The position numbers and the translations under genes are program-made. DNA of 64,000 bases from Physella acuta (Eukaryota; Mollusca; Gastropoda; Physidae): the NCBI RefSeq assembly GCF_028476545.1, contig NW_026731976.1, forward strand, positions 1,194,339-1,258,338, given 5' to 3'. Within the stretch, counting starts at the first letter, position 1, and each line of letters begins with the position of its first letter. The notes below the pieces were generated by a model. That model had not been told where the DNA came from. It did not search any database and saw nothing but the letters and a program-made list of their open reading frames with translations. Below are positions 33,926 through 44,880 of this stretch, in pieces.

Positions 33926-34733
33926 TTTACCAACTTCTTGGCTTTATGTAGCTGTTATTTTTTTTATCTTGTCTTCAATTTCAGAAAACTCAGTCAAAAT
34001 CTAGATACTAACGCACCTATAATAATACACCTGTAGATATCCAGAAATGTCGCACATGTGAAATTTTTGCCGTTTTGACGCCATTCTTCTAGAGTCCGTT
34101 TCTCATATTTAAGTTTAATTAATAACCGAATTTAGAGATCACGAGATTTAATTTGAAGACAACAGCGGAAAGCGTCAACATTAAAACCTCTATTTTCCAA
34201 CCGAACGAAGACCCGCCAAAAATTCCCCCAGATTCCTCGAGATATTGGAAAATAACAGAAAAATCAAATCTGTGAAAAAATGTATCACAATTTAACAAGA
34301 AAAATTTTCATCAGGAATTTTTTTTTACCCGGGGTGATTAAAAAAGTGTAATCTTTCTTTCTGCATCGATAACTTCAGTCCAAAGCAAACAAATCTCGCG
34401 TATTACGTCATTCAAACCCGTCTGAAACGTCACAATGAAGAAGTTACTGGCATCCTTCGGGAGCCTTTTCGTGTCGAGTACACACAATCAGAGTACACAT
34501 AATCAGAGTACACACAATCAGAGTATACACAATCAAACTTTAACTTTTCCTTTTTTTCTTCATTCAACAGACGCGTGAAACTCATCATTCAACAGACGCG
34601 TAAATCTCATCATTCACACGATGGAAAATTTAAAGCACCCAGTGTGTCATGTTTGTGTCAAGTGGGCGGGGCGTCCTCCATCTTTGTCTTTAAATATTGT
34701 GGACACAGCTCGACATTTGCCTGCATTTACTCC
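33926..34733. other. AT-rich spacer, no gene seen
   Basis: AT-rich unique DNA. AGAGTACACACAATC repeated four times (34,474-34,533) and CATTCAACAGACGCGT repeated twice (34,559-34,600). No gene. Confidence 0.5.
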
Positions 34734-35160
34734 AGGGATAGCTGACCACTGGGATATAAGGATAGCTGACCACTGGGATAGCTGACCACTGGGATAGCTG
34801 ACCACTGGGATATAAGGAAACTGACCACTGGGATATAAGGATAGCTGACCACTGGGATATAAGGATAGCTGACCACTGGAATATAAGGATAGCTGACCAC
34901 TGGAATATAAGGATAGCTGACCACTGGGATAGCTGACCACTGGGATAGCTGACCACTGGGATATAAGGATAGCTGACCACTGAGATATAAGAATAGCTGA
35001 CCACTGGGATATAAGGATAGTTGACCACTGGGATATATGACCACTGGGATAGCTCAATGGGATAGTTCAGCCACTGGGATATAAGGATAGCTGACTCAAT
35101 GGGATATATGACCATTGGGATTGCTGATCAATAGGATAGGTGACCCACTGGTATAAGGAT
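34734..35160. repeat. 16/24-bp minisatellite
   Basis: Units AGCTGACCACTGGGAT (16 bp) and the same plus ATAAGGAT (24 bp) in mixed order, about 18 in all, decaying to the right (AGCTCAATGGGATAG). Confidence 0.95.
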
Positions 35161-36995
35161 AGGACCAACGTATATTCTATTACAATTTATAGCTAGCTTA
35201 TATACAAGGAAATAACGATAGTTTAGGTCCTGTGGTGCAAGAATAACGAATGGGATAAAAATATACGACTCTCAAAGTCTCTCCAAGGACATCTGATGCA
35301 CTTTATTTCACACCTCTCCATATCTGTGGGCGTCTCTCTGTCGTCTGTGATATTACGTCTGCTTCTGTAGTTCATTCCCACCATACACACACACACCCAC
35401 ACACACACACACACTGAGGTCACATTTCAATCCAATCAAATATTCCCTGTGTTTTACACAACATACCTACGGTTAATACAACTTCTAAAGGTAGATTGTC
35501 CAGGTACAGTTTCAAATCTTTCCACAAGTTTAGGAGCATCGAATTCTAGTAGGGAAAAGAATATTTTTAAAATTTAATGCAAAAAAATCCGATGCAGCTA
35601 AATTTGTTAAATTCTCTCCCATGAATACGTCCTTGGTTCAATGTATTATTGGAAGAAACTTGCTGTACAAAAGTTATGCCCCTTGTCCGTATTATCTCTA
35701 TACTTTCTTTATTTATATCCACCTTTCACCGGCCCTATTCGCTTAAATCCAGCAGACGATAATATTATCCTAAGCAGACGTCTAAACTCGACCAAAAATT
35801 TACCGTCAATACGTACGTATCGCAGGTGTCAAAGTTCGCCGGACGTAAATATTGACCCGTACAGATCGTATCGTTCGTCCTGAGATATCACCCAAGTCGC
35901 CCGCACCCGCGCCCCACTCATTGCACGCCCCAGAAAACCTTTCGCCCCGGCCGTGAAAACAAATTTACACGGCATCCCGATCAGCCCGCACCCAAATAAC
36001 GATAAAATAACACGAACTCTCCGTTCGTCTCCCTCCCCCTTTAAATTGCGATAAAATTACACTTTACATCCCCTCCCCCGTCTCTCTCTCTCAACACAGA
36101 AAATAACGAATACCCCCCCCACCCACACACACCCTCCCACATTCTCTCACTCCGGCCCTAAGTGACGCCTCCTGTCTGCAGAGAAAGGAAAAACTCGCCC
36201 AAAAAAAAAATTTGATAGCGGACATTTTTTCCGGCAGCCGAAAAGGATGTGTTCGCTGCGTGAAGAGATTATCGTAATGGATAAAGTTCGTTTCGTTTTT
36301 ATCGTGAGTTTTACCTAATCCGATTCAAGAGGACAATCATTATCATTTTAAAGAGATTGTTTTTTACACGACAGAGTACGGTAGGGGAATCTTTCTGCTC
36401 GTGGGGTGACGTCACACAGGGGGGGGGGAGCGCGAAGGTCACAGGGTGGTTGACGTCTGGTTACAAAGACTGCGATATATTATACATCGCTGTTGACATA
36501 CTCATGGACACACCTGTTGACACAAATGTGGACATACACGTAACCACACCACAGCGGTCAGCTTGCCTATACTAGAAATTACCACACTGACATATTTGAC
36601 CATTGACACATTTGACCACTAAGACCTCTGTCCACTCACACCTCTGACCACCGACACCTATAATAAGTCTATCTACAAGTCCAGGAATCAAACGATTGCA
36701 TGGCTGGTTCGACAAATCCTACATTTTGACCGGTCGCATACACCAAACTGTGAAACCACGTGGTACAAGAGACTGACCACAGCCTATTCAGCCACTCTTG
36801 ACTTTTATAGTCCAACACTTTGAGACCATTTTTGGTATATGTTCCCCACAAAAATACAAAAATACATTGGTTCCGTTAAAACTTGTGTCCGAAAGTTGGA
36901 AAACATTTTTTGTACCTTTAAAAGCGTGTATAAAGTGAAGCACAAGTGAAGCAGAAGTCATTAAGATTTTAAATTAGAGTGCGCTCTCATTTCAT
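35161..36995. other. Spacer; high-complexity part at 35.72-36.33 kb
   Basis: 35,720-36,330 is non-repetitive and CpG-containing (ATACGTACGTATCGCAGG, CCGGACGTAAATATTGACCC), and could be regulatory. 36,408 is TGACGTCA. (CA)n lies at 35,386-35,414 on the plus strand. A short TGACCA(C/T)TGACAC repeat is at 36,590-36,660. No coding exon identified. Confidence 0.4.
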
Positions 36996-37210
36996 TAGTC
37001 TAAAATCCTAGCGAATGTAATAGAGTAGGATGAATTAGAGAATGAAATAGGGGATTAATTAAAAGATTAATTAGGTGAGGATGAAATAGAGAATGAATTA
37101 GATGAATTAGATGAAGATAAAATATAGGATGAAATAGGGGATTAATTAAAAGATTAATTAGGTGAGGATGAAATAGAGAATGAAATAGAGGATAAAATAG
37201 AGGCTGAAAT
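36996..37210. repeat. Loose GATGAAATAGAGAATGAATT repeat
   Basis: GATGAAATAG, GAATGAATTAG and TTAATTAAAAGATTAATTAG units. A block of about 100 bp (37,050-37,095) recurs at about 37,140-37,180. Confidence 0.75.
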
Positions 37211-37950
37211 AAACTCTAATTTTCTTTTCTTTTGTCGCCTGTGAATATAAATCAGGGATTTATTTGAAAAAAAAAACCGATAGAATTCCAAACTAGGATT
37301 TTTTTTGGATTAATCGTAGGCAGATTACTTTTGGGGATGGATAGGATGTGGATAAAAATCAATGGTGGGATTGATGGATAAATAGACGGCTGGATGGGAA
37401 TGGTGGATTACTTGACGGCTAGAAAAATTAAAAGTTTAAAACTATAGGTTCGATGTAGCTGAATCAGTGGACATAAATAAAAGATGACATTCTAGAATTG
37501 TGGATGGGTCACAGGAAAAAGTTTACAAGAAAAATTCAGTAAATACACAAAGGTGAGATCGTGGATAAAACACAAATTGTTACAGGTAACAAAAAATGTT
37601 GTTTTAAAAAATGTTGATCACAAGGTTGAAACAGCACTGAGTGTTTTGAGCCTAGCAAGATATCAATGTTGTAAACTGACGTCTTTGCTACAAAAATAAT
37701 AGCGGGAGGTTGGGGGTGATGGGGGTGGAGGGTGAGGAGGGTGGGGGTGATGGGTGTGGAGGGTGAGGGGACGGCAGCTGTTTGAGTGAATAACATGTAA
37801 CATGTAAATAAAAGAAGGGCATACGGCACTGGGCAGAAGTGTTTTACAGCACAGTAAGGGGCATATGGCATAGATACGGTGCTGGGCAGTGAACGTCACA
37901 TGGCATGGTAGAGTAGAGTCCACCAAACACCAATATAAAGACCGATCTGT
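37211..37950. other. Spacer, no gene seen
   Basis: AT-rich, with GGGGGTGATGGGGGTGGAGG-type repeats at 37,712-37,770 and ACAGCACAGTAAGGGGC. No gene. Confidence 0.5.
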
Positions 37951-38492
37951 GACCGTCTAGCCGGCAAAAGACCGCAGCAAAGTGTGACCGTCTAGCCGGC
38001 CAAAGACCGCAGCAATATATGACCGTCCAGCCGGCCACTGTAAAAAAACGTAGCAATCTGTGACCGTCTAGCCGGCCAAAGACCGCAGCAATCCGTGACC
38101 GTCTAGCCGGCCAAAGACCGCAGCAATCTGTGATCGTCTAGCCGGCCAAAGACCGCAGCAATATATGACCGTCCAGCCGGCCACTGTAAAAAACGTAGCA
38201 ATCTGTGACCGTCTAGCCGGCCAAAGACCGCAGCAATCTGTGACCGTCTAGCCGGCCAAAGACCGAAGCAATCTGTGACCAAATAGCCGGCCACTGTAAA
38301 GACCGCAGCAATCAGTGACCGTCTAGCCGGCCAAAGACCGAAGCAATCTTGACCGTCTAGACGGCCAAAGACCTTAGCAATCTGTGACCGTCTAGCCGAC
38401 CAAAGACCAAAGCAATCTGTGACCAAATAGACGGCCAAAGACCAAAGTAATCTGTGACCGTCCAGACGGCCACTGTAAAGACCGAAGCAATC
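37951..38492. repeat. 35-bp minisatellite
   Basis: About 15 copies of a 35-bp unit: GTGACCGTCTAGCCGGCCAA plus AGACCGCAGCAATCT. A variant with GCCGGCCACTGTAAAAAACG recurs at about 38,032, 38,176, 38,285 and 38,468, so units were copied in blocks. Copies decay rightwards (AGACGGCC, AGACCAAAG). Confidence 0.95.
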
Positions 38493-39097
38493 ATAACTGA
38501 AGATAAATAATAGATTAAAACATATCGACTTTAGTCTTTGACTTGTGAAAGGCTACCCACATAGGGAGGGCAGGAGAGGTGGAGTTATGAGGGGGTGGGG
38601 TTGGAGGGGGGGTGGGGCAAGTGGTCTATAGCTCTAGACTCTTAGAGTTTTACAGAAATAGGACAACAGCGAACCAAGGATTACATAGAACATTTAAAGT
38701 TAAAGTATAATGATAAATTTTCTTTATCTTTAAAAATAGCATTGTTGCCCAGTACTAGTATCCAGTCCTACATTGTCTAGTCCTACTGTCCAGTCCTAGT
38801 GTCCAGTCCTATATTGTCCAGTCCTATATTGTCCAGTCCTACAGTGTCCACATAAAAAATTAGCCACTAAATCCCCTAAAAGCATGACCATGCTTGCGAT
38901 TGAGTTGCTACTCTTTACACTTTGAGAACCTCTGGCCTAGAATGTCTGTGTGACCTGATATCCTGTACACTTTGAGAACCTCTAGTCTAGAATGTCTCCC
39001 GTTCACGTGTGAGGATCACTGTCTCCTATCTGGGAGCTCGTGCTTTCATTAGCGCATGCGCACTTAACCCAACGCTAAGATCATGTGACAACCGTGA
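38493..39097. other. Spacer with two small repeats
   Basis: CAGTCCTATATTGTC-type repeat at 38,755-38,850 and a two-copy repeat ACTTTGAGAACCTCTGGCC (38,917 and 38,969). A NRF1-like GCGCATGCGC is at 39,052-39,061, just outside the inverted-repeat element. Confidence 0.5.
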
Positions 39098-39425
39098 AAA
39101 TAGAGTCCTTTCATATGACGTCACGTCCGTTCGTGATACCTACGCCCGCCGCCACAGTGGTGTACACAAGACGTAAACACAATCAGCTGTTCGCCAGCGC
39201 TGGACGTGTTCACCAGCGATGGACGCGTTCACTGTATGTAAAGAACCGCACCCGCGGAAAAGGAAAAATACGTTAAAAAACTTGAACTCTTAGGAATTGA
39301 AGATCCTTATACTGTTATTGACAGTTTCGTATAAATAAATATGTGGACAAAATTTCTAAATAAAAATACTGTTAGTAATACTGTTTGCGTTTAGAGTTAA
39401 AGTAGCCGAATCTGATCAAATGCAG
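39098..39425 (+). repeat. Left inverted arm, with coding-like frame
   Basis: Reading inward on +, a frame starting just after AAAG at about 39,224 gives RTAPAEKEKYVKKLELLGIE, then DPYTVIDSFV, before a stop. The same peptide lies in the right arm on -. Three of the four base differences in this stretch are silent (GCA/GCG, TAC/TAT, ACT/ACA), hinting at past coding constraint. Confidence 0.6.
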
Positions 39426-40751
39426 TTCTCGATACTTTGTTTCATGTAAGGACAGTAAAATAATAAACTTCATTTTAATTATAAAAGATAACTATTAATA
39501 AAACAAATATGCTCGACCTTCACAAATACTAATAGTAAAAGACAAAGTCAAAAGTAATAGGCTAATAAGAATAATAAGATCTAATAGTAGGCCTAATACC
39601 TGGCTCCGCTGGGTAGACATAGAATCTAGAATCTACTTCTTTACTTAAATTTAATTACTTTAGATCTACATTCGATTCAAAATACACCCATAATAAATCA
39701 AAAGTAGTCATAATAGGCCTAATAAAGCATTTAATTGTCTCTAAGATCTAAAATCTCGCTCTATTATCTAATCATTTTTTTTGCAAACGAAATTTTCTGA
39801 AATTGAAATAGATTATATGACTAGACTTAGATCTAGAATCTGCTACTTAAATTAAATTGTAAAAACTTTATACAAGCATGTAGTTGATATTATTGTAGTA
39901 GAAGGCTTTAATAAATTACTAAGGCCTACCTACTTTGTTGTCTTTTTACAGCAATATGTATCTGATACTGGACTGAGTTTAATTAAATTCAAATTCATAT
40001 CTAGTAATTGGTCTACTAAGTTTTTGTAGCCTAGTAGTACAATCTAGATCATACCAGCCAACAACAAATAACCACATTATTATTATTAGGTTAATGATTA
40101 GGCTAATTTTTTTTTAAATCCATTGTTTATAAAAGAAACAAATCAAGCTAGAAACATTATAAGTGAGATGGTTTAGAATAATAACAATGGACCCAGTCTA
40201 CAATTGATACAATTGCAGGTCTACATAGGGCCTACAGTCTAGTAGTTTACAGTAGGCACCTAGTGTGTAGCTAGTATACTAGTGTGTAGCTGTCCAGAGT
40301 TAAGATTCTTAATGCCTTAATGCTTTCCCCTGATAAGCCGTGTGTGCTATAAATGACATAACATGACACCGAGGTGAGAAGTGTTGAGGGGAGAGCAGTG
40401 GGACTTTCCCCTTTGTTCTCCCTGCTGGGCCCTGAGGGTCAAAATTATATAAGAAATACTATCTCTGTGGGGCTGGGTATCACGGAGGTGAGACATTTTC
40501 AGGGGAGGGCAGGGCAGACACCTCTTTGGTTTTATTGTGGGCTAGATACAGGTGGGGGCAGCCATCATGACGGTTGAACGTCAGTATTAATGTGTCTGAT
40601 TACTTCCCTGCTGGATTATAAGGGTCTTAAATTGTATAACATGCTACCCAGATTGGTTATTACCCATGGATTATATTAGCCGTTGTAGTGTGGGTTTTGT
40701 AGGAGTTAAGTGGTCTCACGTTTGCTACAGTAGATAACCTCTAATATATTA

Positions 40752-41063
40752 CTGCATTTGATCAGCTTCGTCTACTTAAACTCTAAACGCAAACGGTATT
40801 ACTAACAGTATTTTTATTTAGAAATTTCGGCCACATATTTATATTATCCACGAAACTGTCAATAACTGTATAAGGATCTTCAATTCCTAAGAGTTCAAGT
40901 TTTTTAACATATTTTTCCTTTTCCGCGGGCGCGATTCTTTACATACGGTGAACACGTCCAGCGCTGGCGAACAGCTGATTGTGTTTACGTCTGATGTACA
41001 CCACTGTGGCGGCGGGCGTAGGTATCACGTGATTTAGGTCACGTGTTTGCAAGGACTCTATTT
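40752..41063 (-). repeat. Right inverted arm, longer coding-like frame
   Basis: Reading inward on -, the frame continues further than in the left arm: after KKLELLGIEDPYTVIDSF come VDNINMWPKFLNKNTVSNTV, then CV and a stop. A stop lies just upstream (TAA AGA), so a start would need splicing at the AAAG. I do not recognise the protein family. Confidence 0.6.
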
Positions 41064-41871
41064 GACACAGACCATCCTAGGGTTGAGGTGGGGTGGGGGT
41101 GGTACCACAGACAGGACTGTAGCGAGTGAGTCATACTTTATTTGAGTCCCTGTCGAGGGCTCTAAATGGTCGAGTCGGTGACCTTGACCTGACGCCAGCA
41201 CCAGTTAAAGACGGGACCGCTGGAGACACGACCGGCGCTAATCTCATTTGTCCGTTAGGTCTCCGTCACTGGACACTGGCCGGTGGATGAGCCGGCTGTG
41301 AGATGAATTGACCCGGGGGACGGGGGGGGGGGGGGGGGTGGTAGGGGTGTTTGGGTTGGTATGGTGTAACCCACCCGGTATCAATCAAAACATGTTACAC
41401 AAAAACAAGCCCCTGGGTGTGGGGGTATGCCGGTAGCCCGTGGCAAACTATGGCCAAATTATCCCCCACTTTAGAGCTAGACATTCTAAAATATAATACC
41501 TGACTCCGTAAAGCAAGAAGCTGAAACAAAAAGTCCCAGGAAATATAAATAAACTAATCACTCACGAATGGGAATTATCAAGTATGAATCAGAAACAATA
41601 TTCTGAACAAAGTTTCAGGCAAAATATCATCATACATAATAGATGAACTAAAGAGATTATCCCAAAATCAACATCGACAACAACAACAACGACAACAACG
41701 GTTATTTATGACACGTCAGCTTATAAAAACACGGGTAGAACCTTGACGGTTGAAATCCATTTGTAAAATTGGCGCCGCCACTGATAGCATATACATATTT
41801 ATGTATTTAACCTTTTAACTAATTTAATTTCTAGGCAATAAATGAATGGTTTCGGATCCCTCCAGGTTATG

Positions 41872-41903
<32 letters not shown>

Positions 41904-42190
41904 CGGGGGCTAACGACTTTGCATATTCCAGCATCATCGACTGGCGACGTTATTACCACACGGGATTCGATCACGTGGGAGGTGAGGGTGTCGGGTGGTG
42001 GAGGTGATACACGGTCAGGCAAGATACAGAGGTCACAGGTCAGGCAGGATACAGAGGTCAGGTAAGATACACCCAAAAATTATCTCCACTTATCTCCAGA
42101 GATAGAGAACATCTTGGGTCTGTTGTGGGTGTCGGGTGACCAACTGACGAAACAGCTGATCGAAGTAAAGTAAAACTAGAACTATCCTTT
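41064..42190. other. Spacer with a 31-base G run
   Basis: Contains TGACCTTGA (41,179-41,187), G runs at 41,322-41,338 and 41,873-41,903 (31 G), and an (AAC)n tract at 41,675-41,700. The AT-rich part at 41,460-41,660 is unique and shows no recognisable domain. Confidence 0.5.
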
Positions 42191-42194
42191 CCAA

Positions 42195-42380
42195 CTTGGC
42201 GGTCTATGTGGCAGATGAAGTAGAGCCCACCTGTTGCTGTAGAACGTTACAGTCAGCACTTCTGGTTAGTGGCTGTGCGCGTTAGCACCCGACCACGCCG
42301 TCCAGCTGAAGTGTTTAATACAGAAAGTAACACCGTACGGTCAGGGTCAACCAGAGACCTTGAGCGTAGTTCAAGGTCAA
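42195..42380 (+). repeat. Diverged segment A, paralogous to 43,150-43,325
   Basis: ATGTGGCAGATGAAGTAG, CCCACCTGTTGCTGTAG, GTCAGCACT, GTCCAGCT and ACCAGAGAC occur in the same order as in segment B on the far side of the 24-bp array. This is therefore an old direct duplication. The function is unknown. Confidence 0.55.
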
Positions 42381-42509
42381 CTATCACACGACGGAAGTTC
42401 ATCGTCAAAGTCAGAATCATTCAAGGTCAATCACTTGTCCTCAGTGTCTCAAGGTCGGTCAAGAATTACACAAAATCAAGGTCAATCAACAATGCAAAGT
42501 TCAAGGTCA
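42371..42509 (+). promoter_or_regulatory. Cluster of four TCAAGGTCA half-sites
   Basis: Exact TCAAGGTCA at 42,371, 42,421, 42,476 and 42,501, plus a near match CTCAAGGTCGG at 42,449. This is the extended monomer site of FTZ-F1/SF-1/ERR-type nuclear receptors. The spacing is irregular, so it is not a simple tandem repeat. Confidence 0.3.
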
Positions 42510-42842
42510 AACATACTCATGAAATTTCTGCGACATTCTCAGACCTACCCACAGATACGCGTACAACGAGTCTAAAAACCTGGTACATATGTGCCAGATT
42601 TTTTCCCCAGCCCAGACCAAGTCTTGTAATCGCTGCCTGACATTTTTACGTCCTTAGGCGAGGGAAAAAATTAATTATACACTTGAAATTTTTTTATAGA
42701 TTCCAGCAATTTATTTTAATAGCCTGGTGTTTTTTTTTTTGTTTTTTGTTGTTTTTTTCTAAGTCTTAGTTTTGACGTTTATCTATTCTAAATCTATCCT
42801 GTGGTGTGGCCGTCCATTGTGCCTGTCTATTCTCAATCTATA

Positions 42843-43092
42843 AGTGTTTGTGGTGCGGCCGTCCATTGTGTCTGTGGTGCGGCCGTCCATTGTGTCTGTG
42901 GTGCGGCCGTCCATTGTGTCTGTGGTGCGGCCGTCCATTGTGTCTGTGGTGCGGCCGTCCATTGTGTCTGTGGTGCGGCCGTCCATTGTGTCTGTGGTGC
43001 GGCCGTCCATTGTGTCTGTGGTGCGGCCGTCCATTGTGTCTGTGGTGCGGCCGTCCATTGTGTCTGTGGTGCGGCCGTCTATTGTGCTGTTT
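42843..43092. repeat. 24-bp minisatellite with SOX-like core
   Basis: Ten nearly identical copies of a 24-bp unit, GTGCGGCCGTCCATTGTGTC plus TGTG. Each carries CCATTGTG, a SOX-type core. It is open in all frames on both strands because 24 is a multiple of three; none is annotated as a gene. Confidence 0.96.
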
Positions 43093-43149
43093 TTCTCTGT
43101 TGTTTGACGGGGTGGGTAGGAGTTGGACGGTAGCGGAAGTTTATTAAAC

Positions 43150-43325
43150 ACCTGGTTGTCCACGTGGCAGGTGAAATAGTGTTCACCTGTTTCTGTGATC
43201 TAGGCATATAAAGGGACAGTGTGGTCAGCACTACGTCCAGCTAAATTATTAAGCCATCTGATTTCAACATCGATCTCGCTCCATCGCACCAGAGACTATA
43301 CGTAGATCACGCATAAAGGTCATTC
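43150..43325 (+). repeat. Diverged segment B, paralogous to 42,195-42,380
   Basis: CACGTGGCAGGTGAAATAG, TTCACCTGTTTCTGTGATC, GGTCAGCACT, GTCCAGCT and ACCAGAGAC match segment A in order. It differs by carrying a TATA-like CATATAAAGGG at 43,205-43,215. Confidence 0.55.
43207..43213 (+). promoter_or_regulatory. TATA-like box in segment B
   Basis: TATAAAG, with CACGTG about 47 bp upstream (43,160-43,165) and GGTCAGCAC about 17 bp downstream, closer than the usual 25-30 bp for an initiator. Segment A lacks the TATA motif. Confidence 0.2.
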
Positions 43326-43377
43326 AAACTTGAAAGGTCACAACGCAAATCGAAGGTTTTCAAATCTATAACGCCTC

Positions 43378-43568
43378 AAGTTAGCCAAGCCCTGTGTCAA
43401 AGTTAGCCAAGCCCCTGTGTCAAATTTAGCCAAGCCCCTGTGTCACGCCCAAAGTTAGCCAAGCCCCTGTGTCACGCCCAAAGTTAGCCAAGCCCCTGTG
43501 TCACGCCCAAAGTTAACCAAGCCCCTAAACGACGCCCAAAGTTAGCCAAGCCCATGAATGACGCCCAC
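43378..43568. repeat. 28-bp minisatellite
   Basis: About seven copies of AAGTTAGCCAAGCCCCTGTG plus TCACGCCC, decaying to the right. Confidence 0.9.
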
Positions 43569-44140
43569 CTAATAAGTTAAACAAACTCAATACTTTTATT
43601 TCGCTGCCATCCTTTTAGTGGGAAAAAAAATCCACAAACTTTTAGATGGATTAGATGGTGCCATTGAGCGATGAATCCATTAGATTGTAAAAGCGCCTAA
43701 CAATAACAATCCCTCCCCCCCCCCCCCCCCCCCCCCCCCCCCCGTCCCTAACACTTCCAGTTTGCTGTAAAACCGAAATTGCAGTCGTGAAAAGGGGCAG
43801 ATAAATCGTGCACACAGACCACAAAAAAAGCGAAGAGTTATGAAAAGATGAGGGTCCGGACAAATCTCGTGCTGTTCTATCAATCTGTTTATCTCCCCTG
43901 GTTCACACGTCACGCACCACCACTCGCACGAGTGCAAACAATAATTTCTCCTCGATTGGTTCCCGCCAATATGTTCATACGTTGAGTGAATTGTCTGCCC
44001 CTGCCTCGTGACCCTCCAAACGAATGGGCAGCAGCGGGTGGCGGATGAGTGGGGGGGGGGGGGGGCGTCTCTGACAGACGACGTCCGTCTCCCCCCCCCC
44101 ACTCCACCTTTGTATGAGCTGTCAGTCACGTGAACAACAC
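43569..44140. other. Spacer with a 29-base C run
   Basis: C run at 43,715-43,743 and G/C runs near 44,052 and 44,091. A - strand frame open across 43,680-44,107 includes a Cys/Trp-rich stretch (HSCEWWCVTCEPGEINRLIE), but the C run would encode poly-Gly and no family is recognised. Confidence 0.4.
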
Positions 44141-44149
44141 GAGACTCAC

Positions 44150-44204
44150 CTTTCATTGTCCGGTAATTGTCCGATACTCGAGATTTAATTAAGCTGCCGG
44201 TCAT
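44150..44204 (-). CDS. Possible first coding exon, unidentified
   Basis: On -, the ATG at 44,204 opens MTGSLIKSRVSDNYRTMK and reaches a strong donor, AATGAAAG|GTGAGT, at 44,150/44,149. This could be a first exon of 55 nt (phase 1). There is no promoter motif or second exon to confirm it, and a donor of this quality occurs by chance in a window of this size. The surroundings (44,100-44,310) are non-repetitive and contain TAATCGATTAC-type motifs. Confidence 0.18.
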
Positions 44205-44880
44205 TTGGCGAGCTGGATCGAATCCATAACGTCCCCGTAGTATCGCTAAACGATTCTTATAACTCGTAAATAATCGTACGACAATAATCGATTACAGGAA
44301 GGTGGTTTTTTTATTGTATTTACCCTACACCCCCCCCCCCTCCGAAACACACAAAGCAGGTTTGTGAAAACTAATTTAGCGTTAGGGTTTAGTTTAAAGG
44401 TTAATTTAACGCTAGCATTGTTACAAATCTAGATCGTTGGTTCTTAATTTTTGACTATGGAAGGACATCAGACAATGGTGGACACAGAACGGTGCGACAA
44501 GAGTTAGGTGGAGGTTTGAACACTTCCCCTCCCTGTAACGGGACGGCGTGGTCAAGTGGTCAAGCGGATAAATGATGGACTTGTCAGAAGTAGAGCGTTG
44601 GGTGGCTAAACACACTGGGGTCAAAGGGAGTACTGGCGGTTGGACATATACTGACCACCCGCCCTATCCCCCCCCCCTGCCGAGATCACATCAACTCTTC
44701 TTCACCTGCCCCAATAGATTTCTGTTTGCTGTATTCACCAACAAACGCGACGAAGTACAACATGGCCTTACGATACATATCAGGCGAGCAATGTAGCAAT
44801 AGAACCGTTCTGTACTACAAGTGCTACAATAGTACCCTACATATTGCATCACGGCTGGTGTTACCTGTGTTTATATGACA
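44205..44880. other. Spacer; possible SINE head at 44.54 kb
   Basis: At about 44,543, GACGGCGTGGTCAAGTGGTC resembles the box-A side of the SINE heads at 7.7 kb, but no box B follows at the right distance, so it is left uncalled. C runs near 44,331 and 44,670. Confidence 0.35.

Larger units (their letters stand above)
39098..41063. mobile_element. 2-kb element with ~320-bp terminal inverted repeats
   Basis: The left arm (39,098-39,425) and right arm (40,752-41,063) are inverted copies, beginning AAATAGAGTCCTT at both outer ends and ending at TGATCAAATGCAG inside. Identity looks around 90%, apart from about 20 diverged bases near the tips and a 19-bp duplication in the left arm (CAGCGATGGACGCGTTCAC). 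The 1.3-kb interior is AT-rich, with GAGGTGAGA repeats at 40,372-40,660 and no transposase. It may be a non-autonomous DNA transposon with long TIRs or an inverted duplication of a host segment. Outer flanks do not show a clear target duplication. Confidence 0.65.

Noticed and set aside
42269-42640. 123-codon + frame
   Set aside because: It begins at GTG, not ATG. It is rich in Arg/Ser from TCAAGGTCA-type sequence, with no domain or splice support.
43680-44107. Cys-rich domain (HSCEWWCVTC) on -
   Set aside because: The frame runs through a 29-base C run and has no second exon or known zinc-binding pattern.
44540-44640. A fifth SINE head
   Set aside because: A box-A-like GGCGTGGTCAAGTGG is present but no box B follows at tRNA distance.
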